A stretch of DNA of 64,000 bases from Triticum aestivum (GCF_018294505.1 NC_057814.1:35538943-35602942); one strand, 5' to 3'. Positions 1-13,260 are shown, counted from the stretch's first letter. Translations and numbers: made by a program. Notes: a model not told the origin generated them from the letters alone.

Positions 1-1435
1 GTGGTAGCGCCTTGAAGAAGGGGACGGCACCCACGTGTGTCGCCGCTGCCAGCATCAAAACGTCGACCAAGGATTTTGCCTGGCTAGAGTCTGAGCAATC
101 CCAAGCCGTCGGAGTAAGATTCGACGAAGATGAAGCCAACTCGTCGATTAGAACCGCCACCGCGGGAAAGGGAGCTACGGGCGCCGCCAAAGGAGGCCCC
201 GAATGCCGCCGGATGTGAGAGCTTCGGGACAGGCGGAAAGACGGGACAAGGTTGGGGCCAAGAGCGAGGAGGTCTCGGCCAAATAAGGTACTCGGCATAA
301 GGCATGGGCCCCACTGTCAAACAAACATTGACGTGGCAGCCTCCTATTCGTTCGTGTCTGTCGAGGCATGTGTAAGTAAGACTAGGAAAAGATGTGCCAT
401 GTGGCAACCGCCATCTCTGTTCGAATTGTGAAGTCACTTTATTTTGCCGAGAGGTCCCCTTTGGTTCTTGGCAATATTTTTGTCGAGTCCCTGATAGAAG
501 GCTCACGACAAAGTTCTGTTTGCTTGAGGGTTATACTCCGTATGCCTATTGCCGAGAACAGTTCTCAGCTAAGTCGTTGCCGAGTTTTTTTTCCAGTTTC
601 GCCGAGTTTCTCGGGCACTCGACAAAGTAGTCGATTCCAGTAGTGAAATGAGATTTCTATCCGGATAGAGAAGATGGGCGGGACTTTGGTCGATCATAGA
701 CTTCATTCAGTCGAGAGTACACCTATGAAATGGTAAATTGACGATATGTTTCCATATCCTTATAGTATCGACATAATTGCACGGTAATGTTTTGGCGATT
801 CATGAAACGAGTGGTCGTCAGATCTTACGAATGTATGAGAAAGTGGTGCTCCATGCCTCCATGGGTGCTTTCCTCATAGCATCTCCGGCAGTTTTCATAT
901 TTTCAAAACAAAAAATCACATACAGGGGAAATTAGCACAAAAAACATGTTCCAACAGCTCTCATAAACTCAATTTTCTTTTGTAATTATTAAAAAACATC
1001 CCATTTTTTCCCATATAAAGTGAAAGATGCATATTCCCATATAATCCAATTGATGGTGGTGGGTGCCAACCGCGCGAACCTCACGCCTCCGCGTGCCCCT
1101 GCCATCCACCGGCAGATGCCTACCTCGGCACCACCTTACCACACCACCGGGGTCAGCCGCCTTTGCCCGACAACCTACGCTGCCGTCCACTATTGGACCA
1201 CCATGCCACCTGCCGCTAGCGACCACCGGGCTGCCGGACCCCCATCCGGCCACACACCTCCCTAGCTCCTCGTTCGCCCGTCGCCGCTCCGCCGCTCCGC
1301 CGCGCCTCCCGACCGCCCGATGCTGCCCGTTACACCTCCTCCGCAATCGACGTTGTCTCCTCCGTCGCTTGCCACCGCGTCGGCCCGTGCTTTGTTGGCT
1401 CCCTATTCAGCACCGCCGGGAGAGAGATGCAGGCG
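1..1435. repeat. Unclassified repeat, copy A (pairs with 14464-15905)
   Basis: This stretch recurs at 14464-15905, a constant offset of about 14,463 bp, with only scattered substitutions and short indels by eye. Homology ends near 1435, where the two copies diverge abruptly; the left limit lies outside the window. Around 440-640 it carries several TGCCGAG and GGCACTCG words, like subterminal repeats of some grass CACTA elements, so a CACTA-derived or composite origin is possible. A GC-rich segment near 1060-1400 has open frames but no recognisable protein. Copy identity is directly visible; the class assignment is a guess. Confidence 0.75.
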
Positions 1436-1666
1436 AGAGAAAGAGGAAAAGGAAAAAAAACTTATATTTATATTTTTGCAATGATGTGAAGCACGTTTTG
1501 TACCCCATATTCCACTTTTTGAAAGGAACACTCAGCATTCCATTATAAAACAGTGCTGGCAGAATCTCCAGCTACACAATCTGATACAAAGGATCGAAAT
1601 TTGTCAAGCCAGATTTACCCCCATATTCCACCTGGAACCACATTTGACCAATTGATGAGGTGTTAC

Positions 1667-4392
1667 TAAGCGTGTTAAGTATCTGCGAACGCCGACCAGG
1701 GCCAGGCCCACCTCTCTCCTAGGTGGTCTCAACCTGCCCTGTCGCTCCGCCACAAAGTACAGTCGGGGGCCGTCAGGAACCCAGGCCCACCTCTACCGGG
1801 ATGGAGCCACCTGTCCTTTCAGCCCCCTCATCAGAATCACTTGCGGGTACTCAACGAGCCGACCCGACTTTAGTCACCACATGTGTCATGTATATAATGT
1901 ATATAGTATATACCCGTGATCACCTCCCGAAGTGATCACGGCCCAGTAGTATAGCATGGCAGACGGACAAGAGTGTAGGGCCACTGATGGAACACTAGCA
2001 TCCTATACTAAGCATGTAGGATAGCAGGTAAGGGTAACAACTGTAGCAACAATGTCAGGCTATGCATCAGGATAGAATTAACGGAAAGCAGTAACATGCT
2101 ACACTACTCTAATGCAAGCAGTATAGAGAAGACTAGGCGATATCTGGTGATCAAGGGGGGGGGGGGCTTGCCTGGTTGCTCAGACAAGAAGGAGGGGTCA
2201 TCGGTGACGTAGTCGACCACAGGGGCATCAGCATCGTCACGGGGTCTACCAAAGAGAAGAGGGGGGAGAAACAGTAAATACATAGCAAGCAAGTGCATAA
2301 CAGGACAACAGGCAGAGCTAGACGTGTTCTAACACGGTATGAGGTGATACCGGTGAAGGGGGGAAACATCCGGGAAAATATCCCCGGTGTTTCGCGTTTT
2401 CGTGCAGATGAATCGGAGGGGAAAAGTTACGTGTTCGTTATGCTAGGGATGCGTGGCGGACGAGCGGGCTGCGTAACCGGATTCGTCCCGTCGTTCTGAG
2501 CAACTTTCATGTACAAAGTTTTTTCATCCGAGCTACGGATTATTTTATATTAATTTATAAAGATTTAAATTATTTTTAGAATTAATAGAATTAATTCAAT
2601 TAGAAAATTAATTATGACGTCAGCGTGAGGTCAGCATGATGTCATCAGTCAACCATCTGTTGACTGGGTCAACAGACGTGTGGGTCCCGTTCGTCATAGT
2701 CTCAGGTTAACTAAACAGTAGTTAGTTTTTATTAATTGAATAATTAGTTTAAGTTATTTAATTAAATGGATTAATTAAGTTAATTAACTAAATTTTATTA
2801 TTATTATTATTTATTTATTTTTATTAATTATTTTTATTAATTATTTATTTATTTAATTCCTTTTCCTTTAAAAAAACGTTTTAGGGGCGGGGCCCATGTG
2901 TCATAGGCCCTAGGGGGCCATAGTGGTTTTGGGCGCGGGTGCGGGCACGCAGGCCCGTGGCCACCAGAGGGGCACCGGCGAGAGGAGGGCACGGCGAGGC
3001 CGGTCGCCGGAGGCGACAGCGGTGAGGCCACGGCGGTGCGGCGCCAGGGCGCGGCGGAGAGGCCTCAGCGGGGTGAGGCGCTGGGCGCGGTCGGGCGGCC
3101 GTGTACGGCGAGGCGACGACGGGGAACGGCTCGGGCACGATGGCCATCCAGAGGAGGCGCGACGAGCGCGGGGAGGCCGCGAGCGAGCACGGCCTCGGGC
3201 GCGCGGTGACGGGGGAAGAGGGGAGAGGAGGAGGGCGCTCACGGTGGGGCTGTAGGGAGGTGTGGCGCGCGCGGGCGCGCGGTGGTGGCCGGAGCAAGTC
3301 CAGCGGCGGGGCAAGGGGGCGCGAGCGCGGTGGGACGCAACTGCAGCAGAGAGCGCGGGGGGGAAGAAGGAGAGGCCGGGGCCTCACCGGCGGTCGTAGG
3401 GCAACAGCAGTGGGCTCGGGGAGGTCCGGCGAGGCCGCACAGGCGACGGGGACGGGGAGCGCCGGCGACGGAGAGGAGGGCGGCGATGGCGTGTTGGAGC
3501 CGGCGAGGGAGAGGCGGGGAGGCATCGACGAGGCCGGGCGACGGCGTGGAGCGGGGCGATGGCGACTACAATGGCGTCGGGGCGGTGCAGTGTCCTCGGT
3601 GCGGCGTCCTGCGAAGCCAGGGCGGCTACGATGCTCGAGGGGGGGTCCGTCGGTGGAGGGGTCGGCGAGGTGAGGCGGTCGACGGCGACGGGCGCGTGGG
3701 AAGGGCGCCGGCGATGTGGGGCGAGGGGCTCGGGGTCAGTTGCCCGATCCAGATGGGGAGGAGAAGGGGATCGGGGAGAGAGTGGTGAGGCCTAGGGTTT
3801 CGGGGGGAGGGGTAAGTAGGCCGGGGGAGTGGGGTGGGCCGTGTGGGCAGGCCTGGCCGGCCGGCTGAATGGCCAGCTGGGCCACGAGGCCCACGAGGGC
3901 AGGGGGTTTCTCCCCTTTTTATTTTTATTCTTTTCCAGTTTCTTTTATTTACTTTTCTTTTCTGTTTTATTTTATTACTAGTAGATTTTAGTTTTATAAA
4001 AATAAGAGACCAACACTTAAATTAGTGTTTTAAATTACCCCTCTGCCACAAGAAGTTTCACACTTTAATAAAATAGGTTTATATTTGTTTGCTATTTAAA
4101 AGCATTTAAGTAATTTTTTAGCCCCTGTTTTAATTAATTTCTTGCATCTAAACATTTTATCAAAATGTGGTTTCTCCACCACAATCACCCATGATTCATT
4201 TTCTAAATTTTGAACAATTTAGTTTTCAGTTTTTTTGTTTAGTTTTCATTATTTGAAAACTTTTATTGTTGGCCTATATTTTAAATTTTAACTCGAATCG
4301 TTTTTGAACTAACTCGAGTTTATCAACAGTAACCGAGGTGACGTGGCACCATTAGCAAAGGTTTACTGTAGCTTGATTATCCGGGCGTCACA
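1667..4392 (-). repeat. Truncated 3' LTR of the gypsy-like element
   Basis: Aligns closely with 9785-12536. The part matching 8594-9784 is missing, so the LTR is cut on its outer side at about 1667, where both copies share TAAGCG. It contains an AT-rich block (about 2525-2870), then a strongly GC-rich block of roughly 950 bp (about 2880-3830), then AT-rich sequence again. The many overlapping open frames in the GC-rich block follow from its composition and recur in the other LTR. Confidence 0.85.
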
Positions 4393-4429
4393 ATTCTCCT
4401 CCACTACAAGAAATCTCGTCCCGAGATTT
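4393..4429 (-). promoter_or_regulatory. Polypurine tract and adjacent hairpin of the gypsy-like element
   Basis: On the minus strand GGAGGAGAAT sits directly before the 3' LTR start, as a plus-strand-priming polypurine tract should. Just upstream, at about 4411-4429, is a short perfect stem-loop with arms AAATCTCG/CGAGATTT and a 3-base loop. The tract role is established for LTR elements; I cannot assign a role to the hairpin. Confidence 0.7.
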
Positions 4430-7400
4430 AAGAGGGAAGTAAAGGGGGAAGGTTCGGGTTACGAAATTCTAGGGAGTGTTCTTGGTCTTGGTTGTTCTTC
4501 TCGAAGAGGTTGATCCATTACATTGATGACTTCATTCTTCTATTTCAGGTCATCATGATAAAGTTGACGTCCTTTCTTCGGGAACTCCATCGTACTTACG
4601 ACAGAGTAAGGGGGTATTCTGGAAGAACGGACTTCTGTAAGGTTGACTATCTGGTCGATAACATCGGCGAAGGTGGCGGAAAGTAACTCTCGAATTGCAA
4701 CTTAAGAAATTATCGAGAGCAAAGTAAGAAGGTACAAAAATAGAAGTTTTCAAGCGCATAGGCAATCGTTCGTTGCCTGAACAAAGTGTTGAAGGGGTTT
4801 AGAGCAATGTGAATAAGCATTGCATCTAATACGAGTATAGATCACTAGGCAGGTGGCCCGTGAATTACATACAAAGTCAAGAGCGAGGAATAACTCTGAC
4901 AACACGGTGTACAGGAGAGTCAGTTTTCGATCCTGTGGAACTGTGGGTTATGGGCCCACCATGTGGGGTTTTTTTTATAGGAGCAGTGACATGTTGCACG
5001 GTCATGATAGCAAGGCATGTCAGAGAGTACCCTGTCAGTTATGTCGGCAACACGTTGGTACCAAGGGGAGGGACGAAGAGAACCATTTTCCTGCTCATTG
5101 AAACGAGGCGGACCATAAGGCAAAGTTCTCGTCCATCGGTGGCTACCGGGATGTCATCAACAATAGTAACAGGGTCTTGCTGACAGAATTGTACACCGAG
5201 GTGTTTACATAAGCAGGAGAATATTACTGCTTAGATCATATAGACCACCAGAAAGGTTAAACCAAACAATGGAAAGGAAAATATGGTTATCAGATTAAAC
5301 AGAAGAATGGAAAGGAAAATGTGTTTAAACACATATTTCAAGGGTGTATCCTTCCCAAGGACAAGCAGAGCATGATATCCAGGACAGGATATAATGTAGA
5401 AAACTCTTTAGGTAAGGTGAGAGAAATTTCATGACATCACCCATACAACGGTGTTTGGATAATGGACAAAGAAAATTTTGCATTGTTCTTCAAATGCTCT
5501 TATTGAAAATCGGAGTACCACACACATGCTTCGAGATAACATTGGCATGGTCTTCAAGCAAAGGTCAGACTTTGGATACAAAGGATCCATCGGAAACAAC
5601 TTATAGAATAAGTCTTACCACTTTCTCATGGAAGAATAGCTAACCTTGCTAAAAGGGAAAAATTATTACAATAGGTCCTCCCGCCAGGTGTGCTGGGTAT
5701 CATCACCTTACCGGGTCATAAATAGGCCAATGTTATAACTCTTGGAAATATGTTCCAACCATCATATCTGACCGAGATTCAGATCTGATTGGTGTCAGGA
5801 TACCTCAGACTCAGGATGTCTGAGAAGAAAAGTGCAACACAAATTGATGGGATGACATTGTAAGATTCTCGGGAAATGAACTATGAAAGCAAGTTCCGAA
5901 ACCAGAGTTCTTCATTAAACCAAAGAGAGGAATAGGAGGTGGCTGATGGACTCGGCGACATTCCATTGAGAGTTCCCAAAGATGGATTTCCACAACTATG
6001 TGAACAAGGAGAGAACATTAGCTAGATCGAATGACTTAATGATGTATGCTCGAGGAAAACATACACAGTTAAACATTGGTTGAAATGTGCACCCGAAATG
6101 TGGGCTAGGTAGCACGATCAATGTTCAAATGATGATTCATTAAGCCATAGACGTAGAATGAAACTATAGACCAATAACTTCAAAGCAATAGGGTTGCTAG
6201 AAGTTTAGAATTTACACGTCACAGACCATTTGTCGGTATTTCGTTTAGAAACAACACGGGGACCAAGAAAGAATGGTGATGGTGAGAAGTATCACTGTAC
6301 CAAGAATTCTTAAGAGGTGGAGTAATGCTCACGACATTCTTGACATCGAAGATGGTAATACTCCACGGTAGAACATAACATAGGTTGGATAGCAGGGAAA
6401 TCAAGATACAACACAAAATACGAACAAGTTTGTGTTGAATGGAAGGCAATAAAATGGTCGATGATAAAACAAATCATCGAGGGCAAGGATGGTATTTCTC
6501 ATCCAGAATTCGATAGATATCTTCGAAGAGCTCAGAATGTTGATGATGTTCACGACACATTTGTAGCGAGAATTTATGAAGAGGTAATCGATCGGCGATG
6601 ACATCAAGTCAAGGGAACGATGAAGCGAAAAGTTATTGGAACCAGGGGTACGACACAAACTCGAAATCAAGCTTGCTGTTCAAGGCGAAATGATATTACG
6701 AGGAAAATCGACGTAAGCTTAGCTCATCGTCGAAAGTGGTGCTCCGGGAATAAAGACCAGGTAGCACAGTTAAAATCGGCACGATAATGATGTAGCCAAT
6801 CAGGCTAGGAATGACGTGATCGGGTACAAACTCATACTTAAAGAAGATTACTAAGAGTTGTTGAACCGTAGTGCGGACTCGGTTCAGTTATCGGTGTCTT
6901 TGCATGATTAATAACTCAGGGCCCGTGGAAAATTGGAATCAGTGAGAATGTAGCACTTGATGAAGAACTCATAAGAAGTTATGCAGTTCCATGTTAATCT
7001 CGAGATATCAGGGGGTAATACTCGACGACAAATCAAGGTAGAGGCTGGACTAGGGTATTGCTCTGCAGAAGACAAGTGCTCAACTTGTACGAGAAATGGT
7101 ATTTAAAAGAGAACATGGTCGGAACCACGATTGCAAAAGGCCAGATCCCAGATATAAGATGAACTTATACCAAGGAAATAATTAATTTAAGAAAAGCTTT
7201 AATGATAAGATCTACATCGTGTCCATGGGCATGAACGCAAAGTTCAAGGTCGACTCTCACTTCTTAAATGTGTAACCTTTCATTCACTTCTCGCGTTTGA
7301 TGAAGTTGCAGTGTTGAAAAATTTTATCTGGCAAAATACCAGAAGAGTATGACTCATGAAAACTTTCGAGTTCACACATATTATGAAAGGCATAGGTTCA

Positions 7401-8577
7401 ACCCATCAAGGCATCTTAGGATCATATACCAGAAACTTCGGACTAAATATTACAAGCTCGAAAGAAGAGCATTGTTCAAAAACAGATGATACAATTTACC
7501 AAAGGCATTATATACCCATGGAAAGGCTCACAAGGTTATTCAATATGAAGGACACTGTCGGATAAAATCCAACAAAGGAACCGATGGTCAACTAGGGATC
7601 TGATGTGAGCATCGGTACTCAACCAGAGGAAGAAGAATGCAAGGAGATCTGATTAAAGAAACAACTGACTAACTCAAAGTTCAAATGCAAAAGAATTATG
7701 ATTTCCAAATCATGGGGTCAGAAGCAACGCTCTGATCAAGGATGGGTAAGTTGAGTAGGCTTAGGGGTACAATCGATGGCAATTTGATAGGTCGAGATCC
7801 AGCTCACGTTTAAAATGACGTCTGAGCCGGAAGAATGAATTCTAGGATATGATTAAGGATTGCGAGCAGTCGCAACAAATTGAATCAACGGACTCAAAAT
7901 GATAATGACAAGAGATGCCAATAAGATTACGAGACTTATGGGATTAACCATAATGCAAGCAAACAAGAATTTCGAGAGCAATAGGCTCCTGAGGATTTTC
8001 GGAAGATCGAATAGTATTTTGAAGACTATTGTGGAATACTTGAATCAACTGGGGATGACCGGATACTCGGTAAGTGCGAGAATTATCCGTAGGGGTATTC
8101 AGGTGACAAAGAACAGCAAGGCAGTAAGCTCAAAGGATTCTCGGAACAACAGAGAGAATTTCGGGGTATCTTGTAATAACAAGATCAACTGGGAAACAAT
8201 GTATGAATGGCGAGTATACGTGGTTATCCATAGGAGTTTATCGATGAAAGAGAATTGCAAAAGCAATGAACACAAGTTCTCGGGTTATCAGCGGAGAGTA
8301 TCTTCAGGGTCTTCACGTGCAGCAGACGATCATCAGTAATAAGGGGCTCTCCGGGTGAAAGTGATAACGAGATCCTAATGTTAGATTTAGTAAAATTCAC
8401 TTAACCCGAATAGAAGAGAGATCAGAGTCCCAGAGTATAGACAAGGATTAAAAGATCCTAATACCACCCAATGGCGACGTGGGCCCGTAAGACACACAGC
8501 CATGTTAGTAAAAGTTTTTGCAATGTCTAGACTCGACTTGGCCAAGGAGTTGGAAAGGGGGATTCCTACAGGCAGTC

Positions 8578-8591
8578 GGCTCTGATACCAA
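8578..8591 (-). promoter_or_regulatory. tRNA-Met primer-binding site of the gypsy-like element
   Basis: The minus strand reads TTGGTATCAGAGCC two bases after the LTR end. This is the standard complement of the 3' end of initiator tRNA-Met used to prime minus-strand DNA synthesis in plant LTR retrotransposons. It fixes the orientation of the element as minus. Confidence 0.9.
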
Positions 8592-8593
8592 CT

Positions 8594-11500
8594 TGTGACG
8601 CCCCCGATTTGACCGTACACTAATCATGCACGCAAATGTGTACGATCAAGATCAGGGACTCACGGGAAGATATCACAACACAACTCTAATGCATAATTAA
8701 GTCATACAAGCATCATAATACAAGCTAGGGGCCTCGAGGGCTCGAATACAAGTGCTCGATCACAGACGAGTCAGCGGAAGCAACAATATCTGAGTACAGA
8801 CATAAGTTAAATAAGTTTGCCTTAAGAAGGCTAGCACAAAAGTAGCAACGATCGAAAAGGCAAGGCCTCCTACCTGGGACCTCCAAACTACTCCTCGAAG
8901 CCGAACTCCATGTAGAATCATCCTCGGGATCTCTAGCTCCTGGACTCCAGCATCTGGTTGCGACAATCAGGTACAGAAAGGGGAAAAGAGGGAGAAAGGC
9001 AACCGTGAGTACTCATCCAAAGTACTCGCAAGCAAGGAGCTACACTACATATCCACGGGTATATGTGTAAAGGGCCATATCAGTGGACTGAACTGCAGAA
9101 TGCCAGAATAAGAGGGGGATAGCTAATCCTGTCGAAGACTACGCTTCTGGCAGCCTCCATCTTGCAGCATGTAGAAGAGAGTAGATTGAAGTCCTCCAAG
9201 TAGCATCGCATAGCATAATCCTACCCGGCGATCCCCTCCTCGTCGCCCTGTTAGAGAGCGATCACCGGGTTGTATCTGGCACTTGGAAGGGTGTATTTTA
9301 TTCAGTATCCGGTTCTAGTTGTCATAAGGTCAAGGTACAACTCCGGGTCGTCCTTTTACCGAGGGACACGGCTATTCGAATAGATAAACTTCCCTGCAGG
9401 GGTGCACCACATAACCCAACACGCTTGATCCCATTTGGCCGGACACACTTTTCTGGGTCATGCCCGGCCTCGGAAGATCAACACGTCGCAGCCCCACCTA
9501 AGCACAACAGAGAGGTCAGCACGCCGGTCTAACCCTATGCGCGCAGGGGTCTGGGCCCATCGCCCTATGCACACCTGCACGTTGCGTACGCGGCCGGAAG
9601 CAGACCTAGCCCCCTTAATACAAGCGCGAGCTTACGGTCCAATGCGGCGCGCGCCACTCAGTCGCTGACGTCACGAAGGCTTCGGCTGATACCACGACGC
9701 CGGGATACCCATAACTACTCCCGCGTAGATGGTTAGTGCGTATAGACCAAATGGCCAGACTCAGATCAAATACCCAGAACTCGTTAAGCGTGTTAAGTAT
9801 CTGCGAACGCCGACCAGGGCCAGGCCCACCTCTCTCCTAGGTGGTCTCAACCTGCCCTGTCGCTCCGCCACAAAGTACAGTCGGGGGCCGTCAGGAACCC
9901 AGGCCCACCTCTACCGGGATGGAGCCACCTGTCCTTTCAGCCCCCTCATCAGAATCACTTGCGGGTACTCAACGAGCCGACCCGACTTTAGTCACCACAT
10001 GTGTCATGTATATAATGTATATAGTATATACCCGTGATCACCTCCCGAAGTGATCACGGCCCAGTAGTATAGCATGGCAGACGGACAAGAGTGTAGGGCC
10101 ACTGATGGAACACTAGCATCCTATACTAAGCATGTAGGATAGCAGGTAAGGGTAACAACTGTAGCAACAATGTCAGGCTATGCATCAGGATAGGATTAAC
10201 GGAAAGCAGTAACATGCTACACTACTCTAATGCAAGCAGTATAGAGAAGACTAGGCGATATCTGGTGATCAAGGGGGGGGCTTGCCTGGTTGCTCAGACA
10301 AGAAGGAGGGGTCATCGGTGACGTAGTCGACCACAGGGGCATCAACATCGTCACGGGGTCTACCGAAGAGAAGAGGGGGGAGAAACAGTAAATACATAGC
10401 AAGCAAGTGCATAACAGGACAACAGGCAGACCTAGACGTGTTCTAACACGGTATGAGGTGATACCGGTGAAGGGGGGAAACATCCGGGAAAATATCCCCG
10501 GTGTTTCGCGTTTTCGGGCAGATGAATCGGAGGGGAAAAGTTGCGTGTTCGTTATGCTAGGGATGCGTGGCGGACGAGCGGGCTGCGTAACCGGATTCGT
10601 CTCGTCGTTCTGAGCAACTTTCATGTACAAAGTTTTTTCATCCGAGCTACGGATTATTTTATATTAATTTATAAAGATTTAAATTATTTCTAGAATTAAT
10701 AGAATTAATTCAATTAGAAAATTAATTATGACGTCAGCGTGAGGTCAGCATGATGTCATCAGTCAACCATCTGTTGACTGGGTCAACAGACGTGTGGGTC
10801 TCGTTCGTCATAGTCTCAGGTTAACTAAACAGTAGTTAGTTTTTATTAATTGAATAATTAGTTTTAGTTATTTAATTAAACAGATTAATTAAGTTAATTA
10901 ACTAAATTTTATTATTATTATTTATTTATTTTTATGAATTATTATTATTATTTATTTATTTATTTTTATTATTTATTTTCATTAATTATTTATTTATTTA
11001 ATTCCTTTTCCTTTTAAAAAAACATTTTAGGGGCGGGGCCCATGTGTCATAGGCCCCAGGGGCCATAGTGGTTTTGGGCGCGGGTGTGGGCACGCAGGCC
11101 CGTGGCCACCAGAGGGGCACCGGCGACAGGAGGGCACGGCGAGGCCGGTCGCCGGAGGCAACAGCGGTGAGGCCACAGCGGTGCGGCGCCAGGGCGCGGC
11201 GGAGAGGCCTCAGCGGGGTGAGGCGCTGGGCGCGGTCGTGCGGCCGTGTACGGCGAGGCGACGACGGGCAACGGCTCGGGCGCGATGGCCATCCAGAGGA
11301 GGCGCGACGAGCGCGGGGAGGCCGCGAGCGAGCACGACCTCGGGCGCGCGGTGACAGGGGAAGAGGGGAGAGGAGGAGGGCGCTCACGGTGGGGCTATAG
11401 GGAGGTGTGGCGCGCGCGGGCGCGCGGTGGCGGCCGGAGCAAGTCCAGTGGCGGGGCAAGGGGGGCGCGAGCGCGGTGGGACGCAACTGCAGGAGAGAGC

Positions 11501-12536
11501 GCGGGGGGAAGAAGGAGAGGCCGGGGCCTCACCGGCGGTCGTAGGGCAACGGCAGTGGGCTCGGTGAGGTCCGGCGAGGCCGCACAGGCGACGGGGACGG
11601 GGAGCGCCGGCGACGGAGAGGAGGGCGGCGATGGCGTGTTGGAGCCGGCGAGGGAGAGGCGGGGAGGCATCGACGAGGCCGGGCGACGGCGTGGAGCGGG
11701 GCGATGGCGACTACAATGGCGTCGGGGCGGTGCAGTGCCCTCGGTGCGGCGTCCTGCGAAGCCAGGGCGGCTACGATGCTCGAGGGGGGGGTCCGTCGGT
11801 GGAGGGGTCGGCGAGGTGAGGCGGTCGACGGCGACGGGCGCGTGGGAAGGGCGCCAGCGATGTGGGGCGAGGGGCTCGGGGTCAGTTGCCCGATCCAGAT
11901 GGGGAGGAGAAGGGGATCGGGGAGAGAGTGGTGAGGCCTAGGGTTTCGGGGGGAGGGGTAAGTAGGCCGGGGGAGTGGGGTGGGCCGTGTGGGCAGGCCT
12001 GGCCGGCCGGCTGAATGGCCAGCTGGGCCACGAGGCCCACGAGGGCAGGGGTTTCTCCCCTTTTTATTTTTATTCTTTTCCAGTTTCTTTTATTTACTTT
12101 TCTTTTCTGTTTTATTTTATTACTAGTAGATTTTAGTTTTATAAAAATAAGAGACCAACACTTAAATTAGTGTTTTAAATAACCCTCTGCCACAAGAAGT
12201 TTCACACTTTAATAAAATAGGTTTATATTTGTTTGCTATTTAAAAGCATTTAAGTAATTGTTCAGCCCCTGTTTTAATTAATTTCTTGCATCTAAACATT
12301 TTATCAAAATGTGGTTTCTCCACCACAATCACCCATGATTCATTTTCTAAATTTTGAACAATTTAGTTTTCAGTTTTTTTGTTTAGTTTTCATTATTTGA
12401 AAACTTTTATTGTTGGCCTATATTTTAAATTTTAACTCGAATCGTTTTTGAACTAACTCAAGTTTATCAACAGTAACCGAGGTGACGTGGCACCATTAGC
12501 AAAGGTTTACTGTAGCTTGATTATCCGGGCGCCACA
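8594..12536 (-). repeat. Complete 5' LTR of the gypsy-like element (3.94 kb)
   Basis: Bounded by TGTGACGCCCCCGATTTG at 8594 and CCGGGCGCCACA at 12536 on the plus strand, giving the expected TG...CA termini. It shares more than 2.7 kb of near-identical sequence with 1667-4392. The unmatched outer part (8594-9784) shows what the other copy has lost. It includes the same GC-rich block (about 11030-11985) seen in the other LTR. Confidence 0.85.
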
Positions 12537-13260
12537 AAATGGAGATCAAAGGCACAAGATGATGATGGCCATATCATATCACTTATATTGATTGTATGTG
12601 ATGTTTATCCTTTATGCATCTTATTTTGCTTAGTTCGGCGGTAGCATTATAAGATGATCTCTCACTAAAATTTCAAGGTATAAGTGTTCTCTCTGATTAT
12701 GCACCGTTGCGACAGTTCGTCGTGCCGAGACACCACGTGATGATCGGTGTGATAAGCTCTACGTTCACATACAACGGGTGCAAGCCAGTTTTTGCACACG
12801 CAGAATACTCGGGTTAAACTTGACGAGCCTGACATATGCAGATATGGCCTTGGAACACTGAGACCGAAAGGTCGAGCGTGAATCGTATAGTAGATATGAT
12901 CAACATAGTGATGTTCACCATTGAAAACTACTCCATCTCACGTGATGATCGGACATGGTTTAGTTGATTTGAATCTCGTGATCACTTAGATGATTAGAGG
13001 GATGTCTATCTAAGTGGGAGTTCTTAAGTAATATGATTAATTGAACTTTAATTTATCATGAACTTAGTACCTGATAGTATTTTGCATGTCTATATTGTTG
13101 TAGATCAATGGCCCGTGCTACTGTTACTTTGAATTTTAATGCGGTCCTAAAGAAAGCTAAGTTAAAAAATGATGGTAGCAACTACACGGACTGGGTCCGT
13201 AACTTGAGAATTATCCTTATTGCTGCACAGAAGAATTACGTTCTGAAAGCATCGTTCGAG
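12537..13260 (+). mobile_element. Fragment of a BARE/Angela-like copia element: leader and gag start
   Basis: Directly abuts the gypsy-like LTR. The sequence resembles the untranslated leader of the abundant Triticeae copia group and leads into an ATG at 13108. The first ~50 codons (VLKKAKLKNDGSNYTDW...) look like a copia gag amino terminus with its GSNYTDW-type motif. Similarity stops near 13260, followed by unrelated sequence and a poly-G run. No LTR or pol is present, so it is a truncated remnant, perhaps cut by the gypsy-like insertion on its left. Family naming is from memory of the leader type and is moderately sure. Confidence 0.6.
13108..13260 (+). pseudogene. Truncated copia gag amino terminus
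   Basis: About 50 codons from ATG 13108 resemble the start of a copia Gag (UBN2-type) capsid protein, with the phrase GSNYTDWVRNLRIIL. The frame stays open to 13413, but after about residue 50 it becomes a low-complexity Arg/Gly stretch produced by the following G-run, so the real coding homology ends near 13260. Nothing suggests it is functional. Confidence 0.55.

Larger units (their letters stand above)
4393..8593 (-). other. Non-coding internal region of the gypsy-like element
   Basis: About 4.2 kb between the two LTRs. The longest frames are near 150 codons and show no zinc knuckle, protease DSG/DTG, reverse transcriptase YxDD or integrase signature in any frame I read. The region is either ancestrally non-coding, as in LARD elements, or a polyprotein decayed beyond recognition by eye. 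The near-identity of the two LTRs argues for recent mobility of an already non-coding family. Confidence 0.65.
1667..12536 (-). mobile_element. Gypsy-like LTR retrotransposon without coding capacity (LARD-like), minus strand
   Basis: Two direct repeats flank a 4.2 kb internal region. Read on the minus strand, the 5' LTR (8594-12536, 3943 bp) begins TGTGGCGCCCGGATAATC and ends GGGGGCGTCACA. It is followed by a primer-binding site matching initiator tRNA-Met, and a purine-rich tract precedes the 3' LTR (ends at 4392). The 3' LTR lacks its last ~1.19 kb, so no target-site duplication can be checked. The internal region has no reading frame resembling gag or pol. LTRs near 4 kb with a non-coding interior match the large retrotransposon derivative class known in Triticeae (Sukkula-like); that family name is inference. 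Such elements depend on proteins supplied in trans. Confidence 0.85.

Noticed and set aside
2881..3795. Overlapping long frames on both strands in the GC-rich LTR block
   Set aside because: All six frames are open because of base composition, the products are Arg/Gly/Pro low complexity, and the same set recurs in the other LTR (11000-11940).
7899..8339. 146-codon plus-strand frame in the gypsy-like interior
   Set aside because: No domain, opposite to the element's orientation and flanked by dense stops in all frames; a chance open frame.
1668..12536. Reading the gypsy-like element as plus strand
   Set aside because: The primer-binding site (8578-8591) and purine tract (4393-4402) are both in place only on the minus strand.
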